Positions 47,001 to 54,503 of a DNA stretch of 64,000 nucleotides are shown in pieces. The stretch's first letter is position 1. Each line of letters opens with the position of its first letter. The DNA is taken from the NCBI RefSeq assembly GCF_007744075.1, contig NZ_CP036266.1, positions 5,441,748-5,505,747 of the forward strand, in the 5' to 3' direction. A program made the translations under genes and the position numbers. Origin of the DNA: Gimesia chilikensis. Lineage in GTDB: Bacteria > Planctomycetota > Planctomycetia > Planctomycetales > Planctomycetaceae. Below the pieces are notes generated by a model. The model was not told the DNA's origin. It saw only the letters and a list, made by a program, of their open reading frames with translations, and searched no databases.

Positions 47001-48102
47001 CGTGATCAGTAATCCCCGGACTGGAACCATCGAGTGGACTATCGAGGGCGCCCATACAGACTCGATTAACAGTGTGATCGTGTATTCCGGTCCCGATAGC
47101 CTGCGGATCGTCTCTGTGGGGAGAGACCAACGAATCGTGATCACTGATCCCCGGACTGGAACCATCGAGCGGACCATAGGGGATGCCCATACCGACTGGA
47201 TTAGGAGTGTGGCCATGAATTCCGATTCTGATGACCCGTGGATCGCCTCGGTAGGGAGAGATAAGCGGATCGTAATCAGTGATCCCCGAACGGGTTTAGT
47301 GGATCGGACTATTATAGACGCCCATATCGGGTCTATAAGGAGTGTGGCCGTGTATTCCGGTCCAGATGGCCTGCGGATCGTCTCGGCGGGGAACGACAAA
47401 CGGATCGTGATCAGCAATCCTCTAACGGGTACCATCGAGTGGACCATCGAGGGCGCCCATACCGGCTGGATTACCAGTGTGGCCGTGTATTACGGTCCTG
47501 ATGGCCCGTGGATCGTAACGGCGGGGTGGGACAAACGGATCGTGATCAGCAATCCTCTAACGGGTACCATCGAGTGGACTATCGAGGGCGCCCATACAGA
47601 CTCGATTACTTGTGTGACCGTGTTTTCCGGTCCCGATGGCCTACGGATCGTTTCTGTGGGGAGAGACCGACGGATCGTGATCAGCAATCCCGATACTGGA
47701 ACCATCGAGCGAACCATAGAGGGCGCCCATACGGGCTGGATTAACAGTGTGGCGATCTATGAAAGTCCCGATGGCCCGCGGATCATCTCTGTGGGTAAGG
47801 ATCAAGGGCTCGTGATCAGTAATCCTCGAACCGGTACCGTCGAGCGAACCATCAAGGATGCCCATACAAACTGGATCAGGAGTGTGACTTTGTATGCAGC
47901 TTTGGATGATTCGCAGATCATCTCGGTAGGTGAAGATAAAAAAATAAAACTCTGGAATATCGAAGAGACATTAATTCATCCAGACCTATTCAACACACTT
48001 TTTGTTCAAGCAAATTGTCTAGCGATTGATCAATCAAACAGTCATCTGATATGTGGTGTCGACAAACATCTGGAAGTTTATGAATTCGTAACAGATTCAT
48101 AG
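44029..48102 (+). CDS. STAND-like NTPase (type 1) with 14 WD40 blades
   Basis: A 1357-aa protein. N-terminus MSIRSFDGTFRF, Walker A ARSGGGKT (140-147), Walker B-like FLLFFDLNHA (about 246-255) and FAHDSLIYYFAARAL near 545. From about residue 725 there are 14 blades with the GAHT..I.SV motif, two seven-bladed propellers, ending LEVYEFVTDS. Unlike the type-1 protein at 3651-6851, whose blades are old and diverged, these are young and close to those of the type-2 proteins, so the WD40 end has been exchanged between NTPase types. The GTG frame 5 codons upstream was rejected in favour of the ATG matching the paralogues. Confidence 0.85.
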   Translation: MSIRSFDGTFRFTAFRTAIARRLVTSDIAVDSSNYSTADDPVRDLLGMTDLRDRVRQAFQKWWTAHGSEIAIEYEPALREFCRELFFWTSADRFFAGMSDADLYCPVPICLADDRHRTWEDLTDLLLKTNGDSHGLLISARSGGGKTVGSWCAWFRCFSDRTWIPYPNQPEIHRLAPTSTDRVAAPLAGFMPVWIDVADNALPEGNDADFIMKLIARQCLGHLKLAEAAQLRLLERYLQLGSQKFLLFFDLNHAPAKTRDRYADALIRFQKRYGPQLGHRCIVIYRVAGQEDKILHNLTHQGTRATQFVEYDLLPLDDEVAIDYLSRIRKVENDLFGHLDRWLQDWSGKPDTRFPRSEHDPETELSHLKRLLRIRRRAAIRQRGADDDLWEQETVISIPLLMHWVSTFPPEVLNRIKTLADIYAQLTQQHLQREESDENRTRTRLSSEELLIAMQRLALAMLAQKGKTRLSAAEAKRLLTRPQGGNPRIPVRRAWMPIGELLTQSLTYSRVFTKEEVAALFELGLLRKTDDSLGFAHDSLIYYFAARALREYEGIGLPAQDEPLEDAWPQVIAETFLDDPARWLLVAEFLGEMVQTRDEGAGEEICRHNQELLRELVSRLVTFWPDLPRGEAIESMRSVPELVSRLCSTQPQDRFLRQVYQATNDHSQFAWEHPHLLLQEVINRCCWFGAPGNEVEQWARQLEVFTGDGSASRKHNRPEWLKKKLGLRLPDTLTIEGAHTNWISSVAVYAGPDGPRIVSTGADRRIVISDPQIGTVERTIESAHTDWIRSVTVYAGPEGPRIVSVGRDQRIVISNPDTGTIEQTIVGAHIGWINSVAIYESPDGPRIVSVGDDKRIVISDPDTGIVKRIIEGAHTDKIRSVTTYDDPEGPQIVSAGDDSRIVIRDPRTGTGKCTIQGAHSGSISSLAVYASPDGPRIVTAGLDGRIVIRDPWTETIKWTIEDAHTDWITSVAVYSGPDGPWIVSVGRDQRIVISNPRTGTIEWTIEGAHTDSINSVIVYSGPDSLRIVSVGRDQRIVITDPRTGTIERTIGDAHTDWIRSVAMNSDSDDPWIASVGRDKRIVISDPRTGLVDRTIIDAHIGSIRSVAVYSGPDGLRIVSAGNDKRIVISNPLTGTIEWTIEGAHTGWITSVAVYYGPDGPWIVTAGWDKRIVISNPLTGTIEWTIEGAHTDSITCVTVFSGPDGLRIVSVGRDRRIVISNPDTGTIERTIEGAHTGWINSVAIYESPDGPRIISVGKDQGLVISNPRTGTVERTIKDAHTNWIRSVTLYAALDDSQIISVGEDKKIKLWNIEETLIHPDLFNTLFVQANCLAIDQSNSHLICGVDKHLEVYEFVTDS

Positions 48103-48119
48103 AATTCAGTTAAAACCGA

Positions 48120-48145
48120 CTGAAATCTTCTGACCTTTTTCCTTC
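48120..48145 (+). promoter_or_regulatory. CTGAA-N15-TCCTTC promoter-like motif (site 9)
   Basis: Exact CTGAA-N15-TCCT match, 18 bases after the NTPase stop and 80 bases before the small FH peptide gene. Confidence 0.7.
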
Positions 48146-48224
48146 TCTGTGTGAAGCCCTGATTTCTTGCGTTTTGCTGAGTAGCAAAACAGATCAGGGT
48201 GGATCTCTTAGAAGGAGAATGCTC

Positions 48225-48365
48225 ATGTCGAATTCTGCATCTCCCCCTCATGCGGGGATTGATGTGATTCCCCCGGGAATCTTTGCTGCCGCGGAGCCTG
48301 AGAAAAATCACTCCGATTCATCTGATAAGGACGAAATTCCGCCAGGCACGTTTCACGTCCTGTGA
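48225..48365 (+). CDS. Small FH-motif peptide, 46 aa
   Basis: Contains two copies of a D-x-I-P-P-G-x-F motif: IDVIPPGIF (residues 12-20) and KDEIPPGTFH (35-44), separated by an acidic Ser-rich linker. Start at ATG 48225 with AAGGAG 7 bases upstream. The peptide is polar and probably disordered. A second, three-motif member is at 52631-52822. The motif recalls the DDIIPSG segment of the Pup-like proteins. Not a family that I recognise. Its own CTGAA promoter suggests independent control: a ligand, decoy or substrate of the WD40 proteins is possible. Confidence 0.6.
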   Translation: MSNSASPPHAGIDVIPPGIFAAAEPEKNHSDSSDKDEIPPGTFHVL

Positions 48366-48381
48366 GATGAATCCATTTCCA

Positions 48382-48409
48382 TGGTGAGGCTGCGTGTTTG
48401 CGCAGTCTC
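48382..48409 (+). terminator. Hairpin after FH peptide gene
   Basis: GTGAG-G-CTGCG pairs with CGCAG-T-CTCAC around a 6-base loop, followed by a pyrimidine stretch (TTCTCTC) rather than a T run. A plausible weak terminator. Confidence 0.45.
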
Positions 48410-48928
48410 ACTTCTCTCATTGGCTTTTCGCCAGAAAAGGAAGCCTCGTGATTTATTACAGACCAAAAATGGAGAGCAAGATTACGGTTTTTCATTAGAC
48501 TGTGTCCAGTTTTACTGTAGCGTCTCCAGGTCCTTTTAGACCGAGTATATTAGATTGAGAGACGCTATGGTTAAATGTGATGCGTTCCAGAACATCTCGC
48601 CGATTCGACTGAAAATGCTGATAGTGAATTGTTCGATGGGCGAGTTTGCCAGGGATGTTTAATCCCGCGTTGATTTCTAAGTCTGGGAGCCACCCAGAAA
48701 TAAATTGCACAGTGGTGTCAGCAATGGTCACAAAAATATAATGCCAGCTAGTCAAAGACCGTAGAGCTGTTAATGAAGGATCCGCCCTGATGCGGCGTTG
48801 TGAGGAAGCATGCGTGCTCTCTTGTTGTTTCATCAGAATCGGATCATTGCTTGTGTATCTTGTGCGTCACTGTTTGGCATCCTGGAATCGGCAACTATCA
48901 CGAGTGGTTTTACCATGAAAGTACTGTT
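48410..48928. other. Intergenic region, about 520 bases
   Basis: No gene that I can support. The part from about 48800 repeats, inverted, the DNA downstream of the 31225-32124 WD40 gene. A 112-codon minus-strand frame here lacks family resemblance. Confidence 0.5.
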
Positions 48929-50980
48929 TCAGAACGGCAATTCTTCAATTGTGAAAGTCGCTAAGCCACGGCTGGTGCCGACAATAATCTCTGGCTTTCG
49001 TAGTTTACCTGCCTGGGGATCGATGTTCCAGATTGCATCGCAGGGTGATGCAGGAACTTTTATCCATAACATGTGTTGTCCTTCCGGGTCTTCATCTGGT
49101 AGCCAGACTCGAACGGTCTGATTACCCTGTGCTATTAAGATGTAGTGCTCGTAACTTGCCAAAGAAGAAACGGAAGAATCCAGCTGGAGGCAGATTTGCT
49201 CCTCCCAACCTTTTCTCTGTTCCTCACACCACACACGCACTGTCTTGTCTAAACTCCCGCTGACAATCCGCGGTGCCTCCCCCCCCGCACCTGGCAGAAC
49301 ACAAACACTACGGACCCAACTTTCATGTTGGCCAACCAACTCCGACTCCCAGCCGTCATCCCCCCGCTCACGCCATGCACGCACTGTTTCGTCGTTGCTC
49401 GCGCTGATAATCCGCGGTGCCCCATCCCCCACAGCCGGCAGAACACAAACACTCGAGACCCTACTTGCATGTTCACCAGCCACTTCCGACTTCCAGACAC
49501 CCTCCGACTGCGCACGCCACACAAGCACCATTCCCTCATCACTCGCGCTGACAATCCGTGGTGCCTCGCTCCCCGCAGCCGGCAGAACACAAACACTACG
49601 GACATCCTCTTCATGTATGCCTACTAATTCCGACTTCCAGACTCTATCCAGCTGCTTGATCCACACAAGCACTTTATTGTCCCAAGTTCCGCTGACAATA
49701 CGCGGTACCTCGCCATCCGCAGCCGGCAGGACACAAACACTCGAGACCACATCTTCATGTTGTCCAACCAGCATCGACTCCCAGCCGCTCTCCGACCGTT
49801 CACGCCACACGCGCACACTGTGGTCACCGTGCCCGCTGACGATCCACGGTGCCCCATCCCCCACAGCCGGCAGAACACAAACACTCAAGACCACATCTTC
49901 ATGTTTACGAGCCAGTCCCGTCTCCCAGCCGCCTTCCGCCTCCTCACGCCACACACGCACTGTTTTGTCTTCACTGCCGCTGACAATCCGCGGAACGCCC
50001 CCCCCCGCACCAGGCAGAACACAAACACCGTTAATCCAATGTTCATGTTGGCCAGCCAGCTCCGACTCCCAGCCGTCCTCCCCCCGCTCACGCCACACAC
50101 GTACTGTGTGGTCATCGTGTCCGCTGACAATCCGTGGTGCCTCCCCCCCCGCACCTGGCAGAACACAAACACTACGGACCAAATTTTCATGTTGGCCAAC
50201 CAACTCCGACTCCCAGCCGTCATCCCCCCGCTCACGCCATGCACGCACTGTTTTGTCGTTGCTCGCGCTGATAATCCGCGGTGCCTCGCTCCCCGCAGCC
50301 AGCAGAACACAAACACTATGGACATCCTCTTCATGTATGCCTACTAATTCCGACTCCCAGACACCCTCCGTCTGCTCACGCCACGCACGCACTGTTTTGT
50401 CGTTGCTCGCGCTGACAATCCGTGGTGCCTCGCTCCCCGCAGCCGGCAGAACACAAACACTACGGACATCCTCTTCATGTATGCCTACTAATTCCGACTT
50501 CCAGACTCCATCCAGCTGCTTGATCCACACAAGCACTTTATTGTCCCAAGTTCCGCTGACAATCCGCGGTGCCTCGCCATCCGCAGCCGGCAGGACACAA
50601 ACACTAAGGACGAAATGTTTATGTTGGCCAACCAGCTCCCACTCCCAGTCGCCCTCCGTCCGCTCACACCACACACGCACACTGTGGTACCGATTCGCGC
50701 TAACAATCCGTGGTGCCCTATCCCTCGCACCCGGCATGATACAAACGCTGTTGACCAGATCTTCATGTTGGCCGATGCGGTTTGTCACTCCAGTTTCTGG
50801 ATCCCAAATTAGGAGAGAACCATCATTACTTCCAGAAACGATTCGTGGGCCATAGCTCTGTCCCCAGTAGACACCCGCTGGGAATACACAGACTGCTTTG
50901 ACAGCTGCACGATGTTCTGACATCGTCAATTGCCCCTGAGGTTGAGGCGCATAGGTGGCACGAAGAATCTTTCGACTCAT
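48929..50980 (-). CDS. Stand-alone WD40 protein, 14 blades of 48 residues
   Basis: A 683-aa protein made almost only of blades: pattern GQHE..V.SVCVLPGAGGEAPRIVSG..D.TVRVWRE. I count 14 including the first (SYGPRIVSGSNDGSLLIWDPETG) and the two degenerate last ones, which equals two seven-bladed propellers. Ends and first blade match 31225-32124. Its start codon overlaps the stop of an NTPase fragment (50977-51096) exactly as in the intact pair at 31225, so it was once coupled to an NTPase that has been deleted. Probably an orphan sensor, or used by an NTPase elsewhere. Confidence 0.8.
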   Translation of the reverse strand: MSRKILRATYAPQPQGQLTMSEHRAAVKAVCVFPAGVYWGQSYGPRIVSGSNDGSLLIWDPETGVTNRIGQHEDLVNSVCIMPGARDRAPRIVSANRYHSVRVWCERTEGDWEWELVGQHKHFVLSVCVLPAADGEAPRIVSGTWDNKVLVWIKQLDGVWKSELVGIHEEDVRSVCVLPAAGSEAPRIVSASNDKTVRAWREQTEGVWESELVGIHEEDVHSVCVLLAAGSEAPRIISASNDKTVRAWRERGDDGWESELVGQHENLVRSVCVLPGAGGEAPRIVSGHDDHTVRVWRERGEDGWESELAGQHEHWINGVCVLPGAGGGVPRIVSGSEDKTVRVWREEAEGGWETGLARKHEDVVLSVCVLPAVGDGAPWIVSGHGDHSVRVWRERSESGWESMLVGQHEDVVSSVCVLPAADGEVPRIVSGTWDNKVLVWIKQLDRVWKSELVGIHEEDVRSVCVLPAAGSEAPRIVSASDEGMVLVWRAQSEGVWKSEVAGEHASRVSSVCVLPAVGDGAPRIISASNDETVRAWRERGDDGWESELVGQHESWVRSVCVLPGAGGEAPRIVSGSLDKTVRVWCEEQRKGWEEQICLQLDSSVSSLASYEHYILIAQGNQTVRVWLPDEDPEGQHMLWIKVPASPCDAIWNIDPQAGKLRKPEIIVGTSRGLATFTIEELPF

Positions 50981-51096
50981 GTTGTTTGCTTTCGTGATTT
51001 ACATAGACTCAGCAGAGCTTTGCAGAAATTTGGTTCCCCATAGGACAGCACCAGTGGAATCAGATGTGCAGGCTGTTTGCGTATAATCGTTCGGCC
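50977..51096 (-). pseudogene. 3' fragment of a WD40-less NTPase gene
   Basis: About 38 residues in frame (IIRKQPAHLIPLVLSYGEPN, then FCKALLSLCKSRKQTT, stop) match the C-terminus of the 29183-31228 NTPase (DIRKQPAHLIPLVLSYEEPQ). The ATGA overlap with the WD40 gene is preserved. The rest of the gene is gone. Confidence 0.8.
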
Positions 51097-51206
51097 ACCT
51101 CTGTTTTTGTAATTCAATAGACTGTTGAAGAATTTACTTTCCTTAAATCACGGCCAGGCAGGGAGGCTCGTCAACCCAATCGGGTTTCGAAGGCGGATTA
51201 AGTAGT

Positions 51207-52220
51207 CTATCGAGTGTGGGGATCAAAGAATACGATTTTGTTATCTTTACCTCCAGAGACAATCTGCGGCCCATTCGGACCATCAAATACTACCACATGT
51301 AAAACCTCTTCAGGAGAATCAAAAATGAAGAGCTGCTTGGTTTCTCCTGTCTGAGGATCAACGATCACGATTCCACTCTCGGCCTGCAAAATGATCTGTG
51401 GTCCTTTTGAAGACTCATACACGACCATATTTTTAACCAGACCTAAGTCTGGTTTTGTAATGATCTGCTCCACTGCACCAGTTCGGGGATCTATGACTAC
51501 TATCTTTCCATCAGATCCAGATGTGAAAATCCGCAGGCTTCTTCCATCTTCATACACCGCAATACTCTGGATCGGACCTGTATGGGCGTCTTCTATAGTT
51601 CGTTCTACTATGCCGGCCCAGGGATCAGTGATTACGAGTCGTCCGTCCGATCCTGATGTGATTACTCGGATTCCTTCCGGACTATCATAAACTGCCACAT
51701 CAAGGATTGAGTCTGCGTGAGTCCCTTCGATTGCACGCTCAACTTGCCCGGTTTGTGGATCACTTATCATAATCCTGCCATCATAGCCAGCCGAGAGAAT
51801 CCGCGGTCCATCCGGGCTTTGATAGGCAGCAAGTCCAAGGATCGCAGCTGTGTGGACTCCCTCAATAACCATGATTACAGATCCAGTCTTTGGATCACTG
51901 ATCACGATCCGTCCAGCATCGCCTGCAGAGACGATCCTTAATCCTCCCGGCTCTGAATAAAACGCGATGCAATTTATCGCTCCGTTATGGACTCCTTGGA
52001 TGGTGTGCTCTACATGCTCACTTTGCGCGTTCAAATTTATAACTCGATCAACTTTGGATAAATCGAGGATATAAATCGATCCATCAGAAAAGCCGATAGC
52101 CAGTTTTTCATTGGGAAGAACCGTTAAACAAGTAATTTGTAACATAGAGTCTACTTTCCAAAAGATGAAATGATTCAAGTTATCTGTATGAGAATATACT
52201 CTGAACTGTGAGATCTGCAC
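51207..52220 (-). CDS. Stand-alone WD40 protein, seven GAHT-type blades
   Basis: A 337-aa protein. An N-terminal blade (LTVLPNEKLAIGFSDGSIYILDLS) and six blades of the NTPase type (TIEDAHTGPIQSIAVYEDG, DPRTGAVEQ) give seven, one complete propeller. No NTPase domain. The start is GTG at 52220; an internal ATG at 52145 is possible but would cut into the first blade. A CTGAA motif (52465-52490) lies about 245 bases upstream. It could be a free sensor module, or a reservoir of blades for the NTPases. Confidence 0.75.
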   Translation of the reverse strand: MQISQFRVYSHTDNLNHFIFWKVDSMLQITCLTVLPNEKLAIGFSDGSIYILDLSKVDRVINLNAQSEHVEHTIQGVHNGAINCIAFYSEPGGLRIVSAGDAGRIVISDPKTGSVIMVIEGVHTAAILGLAAYQSPDGPRILSAGYDGRIMISDPQTGQVERAIEGTHADSILDVAVYDSPEGIRVITSGSDGRLVITDPWAGIVERTIEDAHTGPIQSIAVYEDGRSLRIFTSGSDGKIVVIDPRTGAVEQIITKPDLGLVKNMVVYESSKGPQIILQAESGIVIVDPQTGETKQLFIFDSPEEVLHVVVFDGPNGPQIVSGGKDNKIVFFDPHTR

Positions 52221-52464
52221 TTTGCAATTAAGATGCGTTGCGATCCAGCTCTTATTCGAACATGACGGGTAATTCTGTTTGAGGGCCAGTCAATCCAATA
52301 TTCTGCCAAACCTCACACGAGACCTGAAATATCACAACGGTTTCCCTTCATTCTTACTGCTGAAGTCTTCTAATTGACTTTTGTGAGTGCTAAAGAAAGT
52401 GTAAATCCAATCATTGCCTGTACGTGAACAGAATGTCAACCGACAGAGGTTCCCATCACCCAAA

Positions 52465-52490
52465 TAAGGAATTATGCGGCTTTATTTCAG
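52465..52490 (-). promoter_or_regulatory. CTGAA-N15-TCCTTA promoter-like motif (site 10)
   Basis: Exact CTGAA-N15-TCCT on the minus strand, directed at the seven-bladed WD40 gene. Confidence 0.65.
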
Positions 52491-52527
52491 ACTGAATTGA
52501 CTTTTTCTGACGAGATTCGAAAAGTTA

Positions 52528-52553
52528 CTGAAAAATTCTCAGCCCAGTCCTAT
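52528..52553 (+). promoter_or_regulatory. CTGAA-N15-TCCTAT promoter-like motif (site 11)
   Basis: Exact motif 77 bases before the FH peptide at 52631; the leader ends TTTCAACAAGAAGGA, similar to the Pup-like leader TTTCAACAAGGACC. Confidence 0.75.
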
Positions 52554-52630
52554 TGGTAATGAAGATTGGACCGTTGGCTCTGCTCATGGAACAGAAGGTC
52601 GGATCGTGTTTCAACAAGAAGGATGGACAG

Positions 52631-52822
52631 ATGAAAGAACGAAAATCTTCCCCGGATCAGGTTTGCCCAGGCAGTTGGACTGCCGCTGAGAATGGTAAAG
52701 ACCATGTTCCTCGTGGTTGTTTTCACGTAAGTGGAGATATCGACAAAGACGAAATTCCACCCGGCACGTTTCATGGCGAAGGTTCGGACAAAGATGAGAT
52801 CCCACCGGGAACGTTTCACTAA
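52631..52822 (+). CDS. Small FH-motif peptide, 63 aa, three motif copies
   Basis: Three copies of KD-x-[IV]-P-x-G-x-FH: KDHVPRGCFH (23-32), KDEIPPGTFH (39-48) and KDEIPPGTFH (54-63), the last forming the exact C-terminus. The spacing of 15-16 residues and perfect repetition suggest recent tandem growth. Start at ATG 52631 with AAGGA upstream; a longer frame runs into the promoter. It has its own promoter motif and strong terminator, so it is expressed as a single small gene. Two Cys lie in the N-terminal half. Could be a secreted or processed peptide, a modifier, or bait; no export signal is visible. Confidence 0.65.
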   Translation: MKERKSSPDQVCPGSWTAAENGKDHVPRGCFHVSGDIDKDEIPPGTFHGEGSDKDEIPPGTFH

Positions 52823-52874
52823 CGGCACTTTGCTCATTTGAATTGAATTTGGTAGGGCGTAGGGTGCCTGCCCA

Positions 52875-52924
52875 CCCCTCTGGAGTTTGATGCTTCGCAG
52901 AGAACTCTGGAGGGGCTTTTTTAT
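52875..52924 (+). terminator. Terminator after FH peptide gene
   Basis: CCCCTC-TG-GAGTT pairs with AACTC-TG-GAGGGG around a 15-base loop and ends in a T-rich run (CTTTTTTATTTT). Confidence 0.8.
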
Positions 52925-52978
52925 TTTCAGCATGCTGGATAATTCGGCGTTGGGCAATTCTATTTATCTGGCTTCTTA

Positions 52979-53013
52979 GAGTTGAACTGCATAATTTATG
53001 CAGACTTCAACTC
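52979..53013. repeat. Near-perfect 35-base inverted repeat
   Basis: GAGTTGAA-CTGCATAA-T-TTATGCAG-AC-TTCAACTC, two nested palindromic stems and no T run. It sits at the border between the accessory region and the recombinase side; it may be an operator, replication or recombination site. Confidence 0.6.
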
Positions 53014-53374
53014 CATTCTGTGAAACTCCAAGTGTTCTACAATCGTAAAAGACTCCATTTTCCTCTGGGTAATCAGCGTCCCGAAATGTTGGAGCAGGCA
53101 GTGTGACCTAATTCCTTCGCCACGATTTCTAAGTAATAGCATATCAGCAACAAAGTTATAGAGTTAACATAGTTCACCTTGAATATCGAAGACGCATCTG
53201 AGTTAACCTGCCAATCAAAAGTTTGAAAACTGTGGGGCTCCTTCAGTAAACGTGGATGGGAGAAACTTTTGTTGGCCTCATTGATTTCATGACTGACTAA
53301 GTCAGAACACACAAGAGTCGTTATGAGTAGAGTTTCTTAAGTGACGAATGACATCAGTCTTAATTTCTGCGAGA

Positions 53375-53911
53375 CTACAAGTTTTTTTTCACGCTTGGAT
53401 CTTGCAAACGCAAAATCTGGAAACTTTTTCGTTTTCTGGACTTCGTTTTGGGCAGTGGTTTGGCTTCATGAATTGACATCCAGATTTTCATTTTTAAGTT
53501 TAGATCCAAGGGTATAGATTGATGTTCCCATTTCTGTGTTGTGCCTACTGCGAATTCATCTGAGGAATGAGATAGAACTTTGTATTTACCAAATTGGTAT
53601 CTTCCGACTTCTCTCTCGCCGTTATTCCATTCAATCGTAAATTGATCAATACCCTGATCAAGGCTACTGGCATTCAAGCCTCCTCCTACCAGCATCCATT
53701 CCTTACCATTCATCCGAGTCGCCTTGAAAATAGTACCCTCGGTCGCTTTACGATTTGCCCAAATAAAGATGTAATATGTCTCGATTGTATTATTTCTCAG
53801 CTTTGATTCATGAAAAAAACTATGAGGATATTCCTCTGAAAGAGCAACTGTTTCAGACATCATGACCAAAACCATAATCGTCAATATCTTATACACGATA
53901 TATTTCTCCAT
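53375..53911 (-). CDS. Putative secreted protein, unknown
   Basis: A 178-aa protein with an N-terminal hydrophobic segment (ILTIMVLVMMSETVALS) fitting a signal peptide cleaved near residue 25. The mature part is beta-rich with many aromatic residues and a basic C-terminal tail (KTKSRKRKSF). GC is low compared with the neighbours. No family recognised. Confidence 0.5.
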   Translation of the reverse strand: MEKYIVYKILTIMVLVMMSETVALSEEYPHSFFHESKLRNNTIETYYIFIWANRKATEGTIFKATRMNGKEWMLVGGGLNASSLDQGIDQFTIEWNNGEREVGRYQFGKYKVLSHSSDEFAVGTTQKWEHQSIPLDLNLKMKIWMSIHEAKPLPKTKSRKRKSFQILRLQDPSVKKNL

Positions 53912-54379
53912 ATTTTCGGGACTATGATACTCAGTGGTTCGAATCGGGAGTGTTCAAGATGCTTGATGTTTTCTGATAGCTAACAACCCATTTAATCAAC
54001 GACACCTGCCACATGAATTTGTATTCCGACCTTGTAGAGTTTTCTTGGACTTAAAAGTCAGTCAGCTTCACACTCATCTGGTCATCTTTCGATGATTGAC
54101 AACCCGCAGATAGTAGCAGTCAAGTGCTCAGAAAAAGACCCAGGTTCGTAGATCCGGCAACCTTCCATGTACGGGAATTAAATCGATTCAGAGCTGATAG
54201 GAGTTTTAACGGGAAAATAAGTCTATTGACAGATGAATTAGGATCTTTGCGGTGGATTCGTGCAGAGAATTGAGCGAATTCTTTGGAATTGTTGATTTTA
54301 GCAATAGAGTGAGTGCGTAGTCAGTGACCAACCCACTTTGTCGGACCTGTGGTCGCGGTTACGAATCGCTTCCTAGAGT

Positions 54380-54414
54380 AAATCAAACAACCATGTCATC
54401 AAGGTGTTTGATTT
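54380..54414. repeat. 10-bp perfect inverted repeat
   Basis: AAATCAAACA (54380-54389) and TGTTTGATTT (54405-54414) around a 15-base centre, downstream of the recombinase. Possible terminator for convergent transcription or recombinase-related site. Confidence 0.45.
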
Positions 54415-54463
54415 AGATTGTTTCTGTAATCATATATGAAGCCGGTCAGATGCCCTGATATCT

Positions 54464-54503
54464 AAAAAAATGACATGGCCGACCACCCGCAAAGGTGGTC
54501 GGC
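54464..54503 (-). terminator. Terminator of the recombinase gene
   Basis: Perfect 10-bp GC-rich stem GCCGACCACC/GGTGGTCGGC with a 6-base loop, followed on the minus strand by CATGTCA and seven T. Confidence 0.75.

Larger units (their letters stand above)
52221..52630. other. Divergent promoter region
   Basis: 410 bases with two CTGAA motifs pointing outwards (sites 10 and 11), 38 bases apart. No gene seen. Confidence 0.6.
52823..53374. other. Intergenic region, about 550 bases
   Basis: Contains the FH peptide terminator and the large inverted repeat at 52979-53013. No gene that I can support. Confidence 0.5.

Noticed and set aside
48495..48833. 112-codon minus-strand frame
   Set aside because: No family resemblance, poor ribosome site, and it overlaps the repeated downstream DNA of the WD40 genes.
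49245..50855. A 536-codon plus-strand open frame with Ser/Pro/Arg-rich repeats
   Set aside because: It is the antisense shadow of the 14-bladed WD40 gene; its repeats mirror the 144-bp blade units and its composition is unlike a real protein.
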